Below, one piece after another: positions 27,245-35,871 of a stretch of 63,423 nt of DNA. Positions within the stretch are counted from its first letter, which is position 1; each line of letters starts with the position of its first letter. Made by a program: the position numbers and the translations under genes. The notes beneath the pieces are model-generated. The model was not told the DNA's origin. It worked only from the letters and a program-made list of their open reading frames with translations, and searched no databases. Source of the DNA: Rhodanobacter lindaniclasticus. Its GTDB lineage: Bacteria > Pseudomonadota > Gammaproteobacteria > Xanthomonadales > Rhodanobacteraceae. The stretch covers positions 1-63,423 of the forward strand of contig NZ_MWIO01000018.1 of assembly GCF_004799035.1 (NCBI RefSeq), written 5' to 3'.

Positions 27245-28030
27245 ATGATGCTGAAAGACAAAGTTGCCGTGATCTACGGTGCCGGCGGTGCGATCGGCGG
27301 CGCCGTCGCACGGGCGATGGCGGACGAAGGCGCCACGCTGTTTCTCACCGGTCGCCGACGGGCACCGCTCGAGGCGGTCGCGCAGGACATCGTGGCCGCC
27401 GGCGGCTCCGCCGTGGCGGCGGAGGTCGACGCGCTCGACGAGCAGGCCGTGGACGGCCACCTGCAGTCCGTCACCGGCCAGGCGGGCCGTGTGGACATCT
27501 CGTTCAACGCGGTGGGTTTCTCCGATGCACAGGCGCTCGGCGTGTCCCTGCTCGAACTGGATGCCGAACGGTTCGCCGGGCCGATCGCGGCCTACGCCAG
27601 GTCGTACTTCCTCACCGCACGGCTGGCCGCCAGGCGCATGCTCGCGAACAAGGCAGGCGTGATCATGACCGTCACCGCGCTCCCCGCGCGCACCGGCACC
27701 ACCATGAACGGCGGCTACGGCGCGGCGATGGCCGCCAAGGAGGCGCTCACCCGCGACCTGTCCGCCGAGCTCGCCCCCCACGGCATCCGCGTGCTCAGCC
27801 TGCGCCCGCACGGCATCCCGGAAACCGCCACGATGAAAAACGTGCACGCGCTCAAGGCCGCGGCGATGAGCTACGAACAGTTCCAGGCCTACCTCGCCGG
27901 CACCACCCACCCGCGCCGCGCCATGGCACTGGCCGAAGTCGCCCATGTCGCGGCCTTCATGGCCTCCGACCGCGCCAGCGGCATGACTGGCACCAACGTC
28001 AACCTGACCATGGGCAGCATCGGCGATTGA
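27245..28030 (+). CDS. Atypical short-chain dehydrogenase/reductase
   Basis: 261-aa Rossmann-fold protein. The cofactor loop GAGGAIGG and TGRRRAPLEA (NADP-type Arg) are intact. The active site is not: Tyr158 is in place (GGYGAAMAAKEALTR) but the usual Lys four residues on is Met162, and the usual catalytic Ser is replaced (TVTALPA). A Lys occurs at 165. NAG is changed to NAV. It may be a cofactor-binding protein or use a different mechanism. GAGAAGGA precedes the first ATG (27245; a second ATG follows directly). It is divergent from the SigJ-type gene. Confidence 0.85.
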   Translation: MMLKDKVAVIYGAGGAIGGAVARAMADEGATLFLTGRRRAPLEAVAQDIVAAGGSAVAAEVDALDEQAVDGHLQSVTGQAGRVDISFNAVGFSDAQALGVSLLELDAERFAGPIAAYARSYFLTARLAARRMLANKAGVIMTVTALPARTGTTMNGGYGAAMAAKEALTRDLSAELAPHGIRVLSLRPHGIPETATMKNVHALKAAAMSYEQFQAYLAGTTHPRRAMALAEVAHVAAFMASDRASGMTGTNVNLTMGSIGD

Positions 28031-28290
28031 GGGGACCGGTCCGGTTTCCCGTCGCGCACCCGCCGCGATAGCAGCGGGTGTGCGATAAGACCCTCGCGTG
28101 CGATGGCTGCCGCGTCGCAATAGCGTGCAACGCTATGCAAGCACAACTCGAAGAGCCCAAGTGGTGCAGATACGACAGTTGACGAGTTCGCGATTTGCTA
28201 ATTGCATTTCGGCGGGGTACTTCAGACACCACCTGCCTGCGCTAGCGAGGCGCTACCGGACCCAACGCCCGAATCGTGACCGATTGGGTA
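28031..28290. other. Gap between SDR and mcrC: hairpins, left edge of the defence island
   Basis: No gene found in these 260 bp. A GC-rich hairpin (28062-28080, CCCGC...GCGGG) follows the SDR stop and may end its transcript. ATAGCGT-GCA-ACGCTAT (28120-28136) is a perfect 7-base inverted repeat, and just after it the base composition drops to that of the restriction genes, so an island border near here is plausible. I saw no copy of the tRNA-Ile 3' end in this gap. Confidence 0.45.
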
Positions 28291-29616
28291 CTACTGAATG
28301 GCCTCATTAGTCTGTGCAACCCAGAAGCCCGACCCTTGCGATAGATCCCCAACCAACCGATCGTTCTGCAAATCGAACGGCACGACCCGAAGGTGTAGAT
28401 GCTGCGAATAGGTGAACACCGGCAACGGCTGCTGGAACCTGTGGGTCATGGGGTAGATCAGCAGCATCTGTCCTTCCGCGGGTAGGTAGCGGTGGCCGTA
28501 GGCGAAGAGCTGATAGAAGTCGGACTGGCTGAGGCCGTATTTATCCTTGGTGCCACCCAAGGCCTGGTCAAGCAGCTTCCACTTGGTATCCAGTACCCAA
28601 GTCCGCTCACCCTGCTTGATGAGAAAGTCGGGTTTGAGCTGAAACCATTCCTGACTGTCGTGTCCGCACAGGTACTGGCTGGATGCCTGCGTCTTGATTG
28701 TCGCGTCCCGGGGCAGCGTCTTGCGCAGGTAGGCCTCGACATAGCGTTCGAAGATCTTCTCCATCGGGAACAGCAGGCTGGTGCCATGCCACTCGCCCAT
28801 GACCGACAGCGGGGTCTGCTCGCCGAGTATCAATGCGCACCACGGACGTGCTGGTTGGTAGTGCGTGAGTAGGCGATCGCTGCGCCAGCGGCGGAAGTCT
28901 TCGTTGACATTGCAGCTGCGTGGCACCGGCGCGAGGAAGGTCGCCAACTCGTGGGCTAGCCGCCAGTTGCCAGCGTCGCGGGTCAGCCGACAAACCCGGT
29001 CCAGCGCCAAGCACAGCAGTCGATTCTCGGGTCGGTCGGCATCAAACACGTCGTGCTCGATTTGGAACAGGTGGTCGCGTCCCGGCGGCTGGCGCAGCTG
29101 ACGCGGCACATCCAGCCGGCCGCGCAGAAAACGCTGCTCCTCCTGCACACGGTGGTAGTCGAAGCGCAGGCCGCGCTTTACGAGCTTGTCCAACGCCTGC
29201 AGGAACTGACGCATCACCCATTCGGTCAGCGGCGTGTCAAAAGTCTGGATGTCGGTGGGCGACGTTTCACGGGCTGGCAAATCCAGGCAACGTGCCAGCA
29301 TCTTTCGCAGCAGACACCGGGCCGCGTCGCGGTTGTCGCCGTGTTCTGCCGTCTTTGGCAAGATCTCGATGCGCGTGCCGCAAGGCGTCTCGATCACGCC
29401 GACATAGCTGTCCAGCCGCAACCAGCGGCGATCATCCACCTGCACCAAAGCAGCGCCGGACTTCTGCAGTCGTGCACTCTCACGGCACAGCCAGTCGAAT
29501 GCCGATTCCGAGACACGGGCGACATCCAGCGAGCCCTCTGCAACGGCTGACGTGGTCAGTCGGGCGTATTCCCTGACGACGACAGGCTGGCGCACCTGTT
29601 CAGACCTTGCCGTCAC
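28291..29616 (-). CDS. mcrC: McrC-type nuclease subunit of a modification-dependent restriction system
   Basis: 441-aa partner of the McrB motor. The N-terminal part matches McrC (GVIETPCGTRIEILPKT, RCLLRKMLARCLDL) and the C-terminal half carries the PD-(D/E)xK nuclease core LKPDFLIKQGERTWVLDTKWK split over Asp, Asp and Lys positions near 340-362. McrBC complexes translocate on and cut DNA with modified cytosines. GTG start at 29616, overlapping the end of mcrB by 17 bases, so production is coupled. It is the last gene of the hsdRMS-mcrBC operon and converges on the SDR gene. Confidence 0.92.
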   Translation of the reverse strand: MTARSEQVRQPVVVREYARLTTSAVAEGSLDVARVSESAFDWLCRESARLQKSGAALVQVDDRRWLRLDSYVGVIETPCGTRIEILPKTAEHGDNRDAARCLLRKMLARCLDLPARETSPTDIQTFDTPLTEWVMRQFLQALDKLVKRGLRFDYHRVQEEQRFLRGRLDVPRQLRQPPGRDHLFQIEHDVFDADRPENRLLCLALDRVCRLTRDAGNWRLAHELATFLAPVPRSCNVNEDFRRWRSDRLLTHYQPARPWCALILGEQTPLSVMGEWHGTSLLFPMEKIFERYVEAYLRKTLPRDATIKTQASSQYLCGHDSQEWFQLKPDFLIKQGERTWVLDTKWKLLDQALGGTKDKYGLSQSDFYQLFAYGHRYLPAEGQMLLIYPMTHRFQQPLPVFTYSQHLHLRVVPFDLQNDRLVGDLSQGSGFWVAQTNEAIQ

Positions 29617-32128
29617 CGAGAATGCCCAGATAACTCTGGGGCTTATGGAAGGCGTCTTCGTCCAATCGCCATGCCTTGGCTTCAGGTACTACGTCGCCCG
29701 TGTTGCCGAACAACGAGTCCATGGAATAAGTGGCGGGCACGACGAAACGGAATCCCTTGTCTTTGCGATGGTCGTTCAGGACCCACGCAATGCGCTGCCA
29801 GTCCTCAAAGAAGTATTCCTGAAGCAGCGGGATGATCTGCTTCAGGAAGATGCTCGACAGCCTCGACAGGTCATTGCTGTTCTCGAGCGACATGAAATAG
29901 GCATGCCCAAGCTGGTGGTCACGATCGAGCAAGATCTCTATGCGGCGGTTCATCGTCTCGAGTACAGCCGACATGTCGATTCCGGCCACTGTGATGCCAG
30001 TCAGCTTGTCCGGCCTGGGTGGCATTTCCACAAAGTCGAAGCGTCGACGAAGCGCTATATCGAGGCCGGCCAGTGAACGGTCAGCCGTATTCATCGTGCC
30101 GATCAGGTACACGTTATCCGGCACGCTGAATGGATCTTTCGAGTAGGGCAGCAAGACCTCCAGCGCCTCGGCAGCACCTGAGCGCTTGGATGGCTCGATC
30201 AGCGTGATCAGCTCGCCAAAGATTCGCGAGACATTGCCCCGATTGATCTCGTCGATGATCAACACGCGCGGCCTGTCAGCACCGGCCGCCGTGTCTTCAG
30301 ATTTCAGAAGCGCGCGAAGCTTGTCGTAGCTAATCGAGCCCGCTCGCAGCTCGTACACGGTCATCTGACTGAAGCGGTTTTCCATCAGCGCGCCGTACGG
30401 CAAGGCGGGCTTATAGGCGCGAAGCCAACGTACGGTTCGCACCTGGGAGTAGTTGTCACTTTCACGGGCGACCAACTGATAGTCGCCGGTGATCTCGCCA
30501 ATGGCGCGGAACTTCAAGTTGCCTTCGCTCACGACAACGAGGTCGCCCTTCTTCATCTGGCGGACAAAGGTGTTGATGGCCGTGATCGGGTAGTCGCCCA
30601 GCGAGAGCTGATCACCGGAGGAGGCAAAGACTTTTTGGATATCTTCGCGGGATTGGCACCGAGAAAAGTCTGCATTGTTGCCAAAGCCCATCAGGGCAAG
30701 GCCTTTCTCCATGCACTCCTCGTAGATGTGTCCCTCTGTGTTGGAGTCGCCCAGCGACAACTTCCAGATGCGCCGCCCCGACAGCTCCATTGGAGCGTCA
30801 TCGCTCCTGCGTACCAGCCGGGTGCGCGCGGATTCACAGAGCTCCTTGAAGACGCCGTCTTCCACGTCATAGCGGATCTGCCTGGTATCCGGATCGGAGC
30901 TGGCGCTCAAGCCTTCGACGAAGTTCTCGTAGCTGAAGCTCTGGTGGAACGTCACGAACTGCACGAGGCCTTCCTTTGCCAGTTCGTCGTAGCGCTGCTT
31001 GAGCTCCTTGCGGCGCTCGTCGCTTTCGTCGTCGCCCAACCGCAGGAGAAATGAAGGGTCGAGGATCTCCAGCGCCTTCTCGATGGCCTGGTAGGTCTTC
31101 CCCGTCCCCGGCGGTCCGAAAAGGATCTGGTTCAAAGGGGGGCGCTCGGCGGCACTCTCTTTCGCCGAGGTCGCCGTGGAGGTTGTTGCAACCGGTGCCA
31201 CCGGACCGACTGCATGGGTCGCAACCTTGGAAGACAAAAGGTAGGTCCCATTGCCGTCCTGAGTGACGGTGATGACGTCACCGGCCGCTGCACCAATGTC
31301 CTTGAAGTAGCTACCTAGCCGATGACGCAGTCGACCGCTGCCGGGGCTTGAAACGCGTATGTCGGTGTCGAACTCCAGGCCTGAGTCGGTGCGGAAGTGA
31401 GCCGTGTCGGCGGTGTCATCCGGTGTCTTGCCGCCGTACATGGTCTCCGGAAAGGGTGCGGAGATGAGATTGACTGGGAGATAGCCGTTCTTGATGGCCC
31501 CCTCGCTCAGCTTGACGACAAACGGTGTGTTGGCCACCCAGTCCTTCCAGAGCCGTTCGCTGAACGCGAAGATGCTCTCATCCGCCTGGCGCAACTTTGC
31601 GAGGGATCGGTAGAGCTCACCTTGAGGTGTCGTGCTGTCCGACGCCGGCAGGCCGAGAAAGTGCAGAAGAGGCTTGCGCACGTACACGCAGGGGATGCTA
31701 GGGTTCTGCAGTGGCTGATAGTGAAAGGCAATTTTCCAGCGATAGGCCGCGCCGAGCGGGCTGCTGTCGATCTCGTCCATGCGGCCGTCACGAGCGGCCT
31801 CGGCCACGGCTACCACATGGCCACGGATCGCTTGAAATGCCTCTTCGGGCGAATTGCCGAATCGGCGGTACCAGCCGTAGTGCTCGTCGTAAGCCAGCGA
31901 GGTGTCGCCCTCGCGCGTCACGGTGTCCTTGCGGGAGAAGATCCCGAACTTGAAGGCGGAGCCCCCGGCGATGCTGCCGTAATCGATCAACCGGAATTCC
32001 AGCCAATAGATGAAGCAGTCTTTGTCGCCCGCGGTGGTGTACTGGGCCGGGGTCATGGTGCGTAGCCGTTCCAACGGCCACACCTGAAGAAACTCGCGCC
32101 ACAACGTGTCGTCCGTGCTGAAGGCCAT
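29600..32128 (-). CDS. mcrB: McrB-type AAA+ GTPase with an EVE-like domain inserted in the motor
   Basis: 842-aa motor and reader of a McrBC-type system. Residues 1-300 form an unassigned N-terminal reader region. The AAA+ core has Walker A GPPGTGKT (338-345), Walker B VLIIDEINRGN (622-632) and the McrB nucleotide-specificity motif MNTADRS (679-685). Between Walker A and B, about 452-575 is an insertion resembling an EVE/PUA domain (IWKLSLGDSN, INTFVRQMKKGDLVVVSEG, RAIGEITGDY), a fold that reads modified bases. ATG 32128 lies three bases after the hsdS stop. Residues 300-330 are an Ala/Thr-rich linker. The modified base recognised is unknown. Confidence 0.92.
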   Translation of the reverse strand: MAFSTDDTLWREFLQVWPLERLRTMTPAQYTTAGDKDCFIYWLEFRLIDYGSIAGGSAFKFGIFSRKDTVTREGDTSLAYDEHYGWYRRFGNSPEEAFQAIRGHVVAVAEAARDGRMDEIDSSPLGAAYRWKIAFHYQPLQNPSIPCVYVRKPLLHFLGLPASDSTTPQGELYRSLAKLRQADESIFAFSERLWKDWVANTPFVVKLSEGAIKNGYLPVNLISAPFPETMYGGKTPDDTADTAHFRTDSGLEFDTDIRVSSPGSGRLRHRLGSYFKDIGAAAGDVITVTQDGNGTYLLSSKVATHAVGPVAPVATTSTATSAKESAAERPPLNQILFGPPGTGKTYQAIEKALEILDPSFLLRLGDDESDERRKELKQRYDELAKEGLVQFVTFHQSFSYENFVEGLSASSDPDTRQIRYDVEDGVFKELCESARTRLVRRSDDAPMELSGRRIWKLSLGDSNTEGHIYEECMEKGLALMGFGNNADFSRCQSREDIQKVFASSGDQLSLGDYPITAINTFVRQMKKGDLVVVSEGNLKFRAIGEITGDYQLVARESDNYSQVRTVRWLRAYKPALPYGALMENRFSQMTVYELRAGSISYDKLRALLKSEDTAAGADRPRVLIIDEINRGNVSRIFGELITLIEPSKRSGAAEALEVLLPYSKDPFSVPDNVYLIGTMNTADRSLAGLDIALRRRFDFVEMPPRPDKLTGITVAGIDMSAVLETMNRRIEILLDRDHQLGHAYFMSLENSNDLSRLSSIFLKQIIPLLQEYFFEDWQRIAWVLNDHRKDKGFRFVVPATYSMDSLFGNTGDVVPEAKAWRLDEDAFHKPQSYLGILGDGKV

Positions 32129-32131
32129 GGG

Positions 32132-34414
32132 TCAAAACTCCATCGTGGTTTGTTGCGTCGTGCGAGGCGGATGGCCGAGGGGCACGACATCGTTCTGGCG
32201 CATCCACCCCAGCCACTTGTGCAGCTCGGCGGGCGCAAAGCGCTGCTTGCTGGCGTGCCAGTGCTCGCGCACCTCTTTGACGATCCAGTCGTCGTCCGGG
32301 GTGTGGCCGTCGAGCAGGGCGTCGTTCCAGGCGGCGAAAAGGGTGGCGATGATCTCGACCTGTTCGGTATTCAGGCCGCCCATGAGATCGATCAGGCGAT
32401 CCATCTCGATGCGCGCATGGCCAAGCACGGCGACGCCTTCTTCGGCCAACGCCTTGATGCCCTTGCCGGGCACGTAGCTCACCTTCTCGTGGCCGGAAGG
32501 AAGTGTCTCGACGCTGTGGGTGTACCAGCCAGCGGCCTCCGCCTGCTTTTCCAACGCGTAGATGTCGGTGTCCAGTGGGCCGGCTGCTTGGCGCATGTAG
32601 CGGCCTCCAAGCTTCAGGCCAAGGCGTGATTCGGCCAGATAGAGATGCTTCATGTGCGCGGTACGGCCGAAGTTTCGCCTGGAGGCGAGACGCGAGACTA
32701 CGTAGCCGCTCACGGCAGCGCGTGGATGTTTGCAGCTCGCTGCCGGAGTGGGCGCAAGCGCCCCATGCAGCAACGCTTCGAGCAACTGGCTGCGGGCGGC
32801 TTCGCCGGTGGTGAGGCTGGCTTCCAGTTGGTCGCACAGCGCCATCAGCTCGTCGAGCTTGGCGACGATACGGCGTTGCTCCTCTAGAGGAGGGACTGGC
32901 ATAAGCAATGTTTCAACGCCACCCACACGGAGATGCTGAACCGTTGCTCCGATAGGCTTGTCTTGAACCCGATCCATCAGTCGCGGGTCTTGGAGTGAAT
33001 AGAGAATGAAGCGCGGATCCATCAAGTCGGCTGGCAAGCGAGCAAGCATCATTCGCTGGCCGAGACATATTCTTTCGCCCGGAGGAATCAGGCAGACCTC
33101 GCCCATGGGGGCCTCCCGGGTTATCAACACGTCGCCTGGTTCGGGTGTGCACCTGGCGCTCCATTCCTCGTATGTACGCTGGTCAACATACCTCTGGTCG
33201 ATGTTGTTCATCTGGCCATCGCGCACGTTCGTTGTCCGGATCAAGCGAACGCCGGATTTTGCGTAAGGCGCAGTCTTGTTCTTGCAGTCAACGACAAGGA
33301 TCGAGCACTGCATCAATGTCGCCCATGTCCAACCAGCGGGAAGCGGATCTAGCTGATCCGGCACACGCTGCGTTAGCAACTTTTTAAGTTGGGCACGAGC
33401 TTCAACTTCATTCGGGTAGCCCCCTTCAAGCTTCTTGGATCGAAGTGAGGCAATTTTTTTCAGCAAGGATGTTGCCGGCTCGCTCGAAGGGTCTTGCGGT
33501 ACGAGCTTGCCGCGGACGGCGAGGTTGAGGATGGCTTGGCGAAGTTGCTTGATCTGGTCCGGGCGGGCGGTGAGGGCCGGGAGGGCGTCGAGGGCGAAGC
33601 GGGCGTCGGCGGGGAAGGTGTCGGGATCGGGGGTGCTGAGGCGGGCCAGGCTGGCGGCCGCCAGCCGGTCACGCGTGGCCTCGCGCTGCGCCCGCGTCCC
33701 TTCCAGCTGGTCGCACAGCGCCATCAGCTCATCGACCTGCTTCTGGGTCGATGGGTCGACAAGTGGCACAGGGACTTCAGCTATTTTCCCGATGCTTAGC
33801 GAGACATTTGCTGTACCAATCATGCGCGAGACGAGTAGTTCATCCTTGAACGTCGTCAGGTATTCGTAGAGAAAGCGAGCCGATAGCTTTTGCGGATCAT
33901 GAGGGAAGATCGCCGCAAGAATGGTGCCTAACGCGAACCGCCCCTCTTGATAGTGAAGGCGGTGCAAGCTTGCCTTGCCATGTCCTGTGGAAGACACCAG
34001 CGGCACGATTGCAGCGGCACCGTCGAAGTCATAGTGATCGCTCGTCATCCGTTCGGCAGCGGTGACAACCATCGGGTACGGTCCGGGTGGCGCTCCTTTG
34101 ATGCCGGTGCGCCCCTTTTCAATCGTTGCCACTGAGCCCAGACGAATGAAGCGACTGGGTTCGTCAAAGCCCTCTGGGAGATGGTCTTGATTGATCGTGA
34201 CGACCGATTTCTTTCGGCGTGGTGATCTTCCCGCCGCCGGGACGAAAGCGCCTGACCGATCTACATCTTCTATTTGTGCGGAACCGATCGCGCGATCGAA
34301 GTTCGTCAGCTTTCCCGAGATCGCGAGTGCGATGATGACCTTGCGCATCTGCTGAATCTGCGCAGGTCCATCGCCGGCATGAGCTAGAGCAGCAAGAAAG
34401 CCTTCGCTATTCAT
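32132..34414 (-). CDS. hsdS: Type I restriction-modification specificity subunit HsdS, long form
   Basis: 760-aa DNA-recognition subunit. It has two target-recognition halves, each introduced by a similar helix (QIQQMRKVIIALAISGKL near 20 and QIKQLRQAILNLAVRGKL near 310) and each closed by ELMALCDQLE, an internal duplication also visible at DNA level. Sequences IEKGRTGIKG and ITREAPMGEVCLIPPG belong to the two target domains. The last 180 or so residues (from SGYVVSRLASRRNFGRTAHM) are an extra alpha-rich extension beyond the usual HsdS length of 400-600 aa. ATG 34414 overlaps the hsdM stop (ATGA); the open frame upstream of it is an hsdM shadow. Confidence 0.9.
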   Translation of the reverse strand: MNSEGFLAALAHAGDGPAQIQQMRKVIIALAISGKLTNFDRAIGSAQIEDVDRSGAFVPAAGRSPRRKKSVVTINQDHLPEGFDEPSRFIRLGSVATIEKGRTGIKGAPPGPYPMVVTAAERMTSDHYDFDGAAAIVPLVSSTGHGKASLHRLHYQEGRFALGTILAAIFPHDPQKLSARFLYEYLTTFKDELLVSRMIGTANVSLSIGKIAEVPVPLVDPSTQKQVDELMALCDQLEGTRAQREATRDRLAAASLARLSTPDPDTFPADARFALDALPALTARPDQIKQLRQAILNLAVRGKLVPQDPSSEPATSLLKKIASLRSKKLEGGYPNEVEARAQLKKLLTQRVPDQLDPLPAGWTWATLMQCSILVVDCKNKTAPYAKSGVRLIRTTNVRDGQMNNIDQRYVDQRTYEEWSARCTPEPGDVLITREAPMGEVCLIPPGERICLGQRMMLARLPADLMDPRFILYSLQDPRLMDRVQDKPIGATVQHLRVGGVETLLMPVPPLEEQRRIVAKLDELMALCDQLEASLTTGEAARSQLLEALLHGALAPTPAASCKHPRAAVSGYVVSRLASRRNFGRTAHMKHLYLAESRLGLKLGGRYMRQAAGPLDTDIYALEKQAEAAGWYTHSVETLPSGHEKVSYVPGKGIKALAEEGVAVLGHARIEMDRLIDLMGGLNTEQVEIIATLFAAWNDALLDGHTPDDDWIVKEVREHWHASKQRFAPAELHKWLGWMRQNDVVPLGHPPRTTQQTTMEF

Positions 34415-35868
34415 CGCGCCAGCGCTTCGGCCAGGATCGCCTTCAGCTGTTCGCGCAACCGCGCCGTCTCGGCCTCGGCCGCGTCCAGTTGGGCAAGCAG
34501 GATTTCTGGGTCGCCGTGGTCTTCGGTCTCGGTATGGGGATTCTTGACATCGAGGTTGTAGCCGCGTGCCTTCACCTCGTCCGCGGTGACCTTCCACGCC
34601 TGGGGCGTTTCCACGCGGCCTTCGCGGCTGGCGCCGCCCCACCATTCCACGCAATTCTGCAGGTGCTCGATCCTGATCGGCCGGGTCATGGAGTAGGCCT
34701 TTTGGCCTTCGGGCACGCGGTGCTCGTAGTACCAGATGTCCTGCGTGGGGCTGCCCTTTTCGAAGAACAGCAGGTTGGTGCCGATGCTGGCGTAGGGTTT
34801 GAACACGCTGTTCGGCAACCGCACAATGGTGTGCAGGTTGCACTCTTCCAGCAGATGTTCCTTGAGCCGCGCTTTCACGCCCTCGCCGAACAGCGAGCCG
34901 TCCGGCAACACGATCGCGGCGCGGCCACCGGGCTTGAGCAGGCGAATGAACAACGCCAGGAACAGGTCGGCGGTTTCCTTGGTGCGGAAGTGCGCGGGGA
35001 AGTTGGACTCGATGCCGTCCTCTTCCTTGCCGCCGAAGGGCGGGTTGGCAAGGATGATGTCGACGCGCTCCTTCCGCTCCCAGCTGATGTAGGGTCGGGC
35101 CAGGGTGTTGTCGTGCTGCACGAAGCTGGGGTCTTCGATGCCGTGCAGCAGCATGTTGGTGACGCACAGCATGTGCGGCAGCGGCTTTTTCTCCACTGCG
35201 CGCAGGCCCGCTTGCAGGGCCTTTTCATCGGCTACCGATTTCACGTAGCGGTCGCGCATGTGGCGGATGGCGCAGGTGAGAAAGCCGCCCGTGCCGCAGG
35301 CGGGATCAAACAGCTTTTCGCCGGGATGCGGGTCGATGCGGTCGACCATGAAGGCGGTGACCGCGCGCGGTGTGTAGTACTCGCCGGCGTTGCCCGCGTT
35401 CTGCAGATCGTTGAGCAACTGCTCGTAGACCTCCCCGAAGTGCTTGCGCTCGGCCAGGTCGTTGAAGTCCACCGTGTTGATCTTGTTGATCACCTGACGC
35501 ATCAGGTGGCCGGACTTCATGTAGTTGTAGGCGTCTCCAAATAGGCTGCGGATGACGCGGGCGCGGTTGGCCTGCTTGCCCAGCGCGGGGAGTTCCTTGA
35601 GGGCGGGAAACAGGTCGTCGTTGACGAAGGCCATCAGCGTGTCGCCGGTGTCGCCCTCGGGATCGGCGGCCCAGCTGCGCCACTGCAGGCGCGGCGGGAT
35701 CGGCGAGACGTAGACGTCCTGCATCAATTCGAGTTGCTGATCCTGATCGTCGATGATCTTGAGGAAGAACATCCAGCACAACTGGGACAGGCGCTGGGCG
35801 TCGCCATCGACGCCGACGTCCTGGCGCATGAGGTCCTGGATGGATTTGACGGTGGTACGGGCTGACAT
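34411..35868 (-). CDS. hsdM: Type I restriction-modification DNA methyltransferase HsdM
   Basis: 485-aa N6-adenine methyltransferase subunit. The N-terminal helical domain (about 1-140) precedes the catalytic domain with the SAM-binding motif DPACGTGGF (188-196) and the adenine-flipping motif NPPFGG (275-280); YYTPRAV (164-170) is the conserved Tyr-Thr-Pro region. With HsdS it protects host DNA, and with HsdR it makes the full restriction complex. ATG 35868 lies three bases after the hsdR stop. Confidence 0.95.
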   Translation of the reverse strand: MSARTTVKSIQDLMRQDVGVDGDAQRLSQLCWMFFLKIIDDQDQQLELMQDVYVSPIPPRLQWRSWAADPEGDTGDTLMAFVNDDLFPALKELPALGKQANRARVIRSLFGDAYNYMKSGHLMRQVINKINTVDFNDLAERKHFGEVYEQLLNDLQNAGNAGEYYTPRAVTAFMVDRIDPHPGEKLFDPACGTGGFLTCAIRHMRDRYVKSVADEKALQAGLRAVEKKPLPHMLCVTNMLLHGIEDPSFVQHDNTLARPYISWERKERVDIILANPPFGGKEEDGIESNFPAHFRTKETADLFLALFIRLLKPGGRAAIVLPDGSLFGEGVKARLKEHLLEECNLHTIVRLPNSVFKPYASIGTNLLFFEKGSPTQDIWYYEHRVPEGQKAYSMTRPIRIEHLQNCVEWWGGASREGRVETPQAWKVTADEVKARGYNLDVKNPHTETEDHGDPEILLAQLDAAEAETARLREQLKAILAEALAR

Positions 35869-35871
35869 GGG

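Noticed and set aside
28031..28290. Copy of the tRNA-Ile 3' end as an attachment site at the left border
   Set aside because: I compared the tRNA 3' 40 bases with this gap by eye and found no match beyond short chance identities; no integrase gene is present.
32132..35167. 1011-codon frame as an HsdM-HsdS fusion
   Set aside because: The first 250 codons are out of frame with hsdM and meaningless; HsdS begins at the ATGA overlap at 34414.
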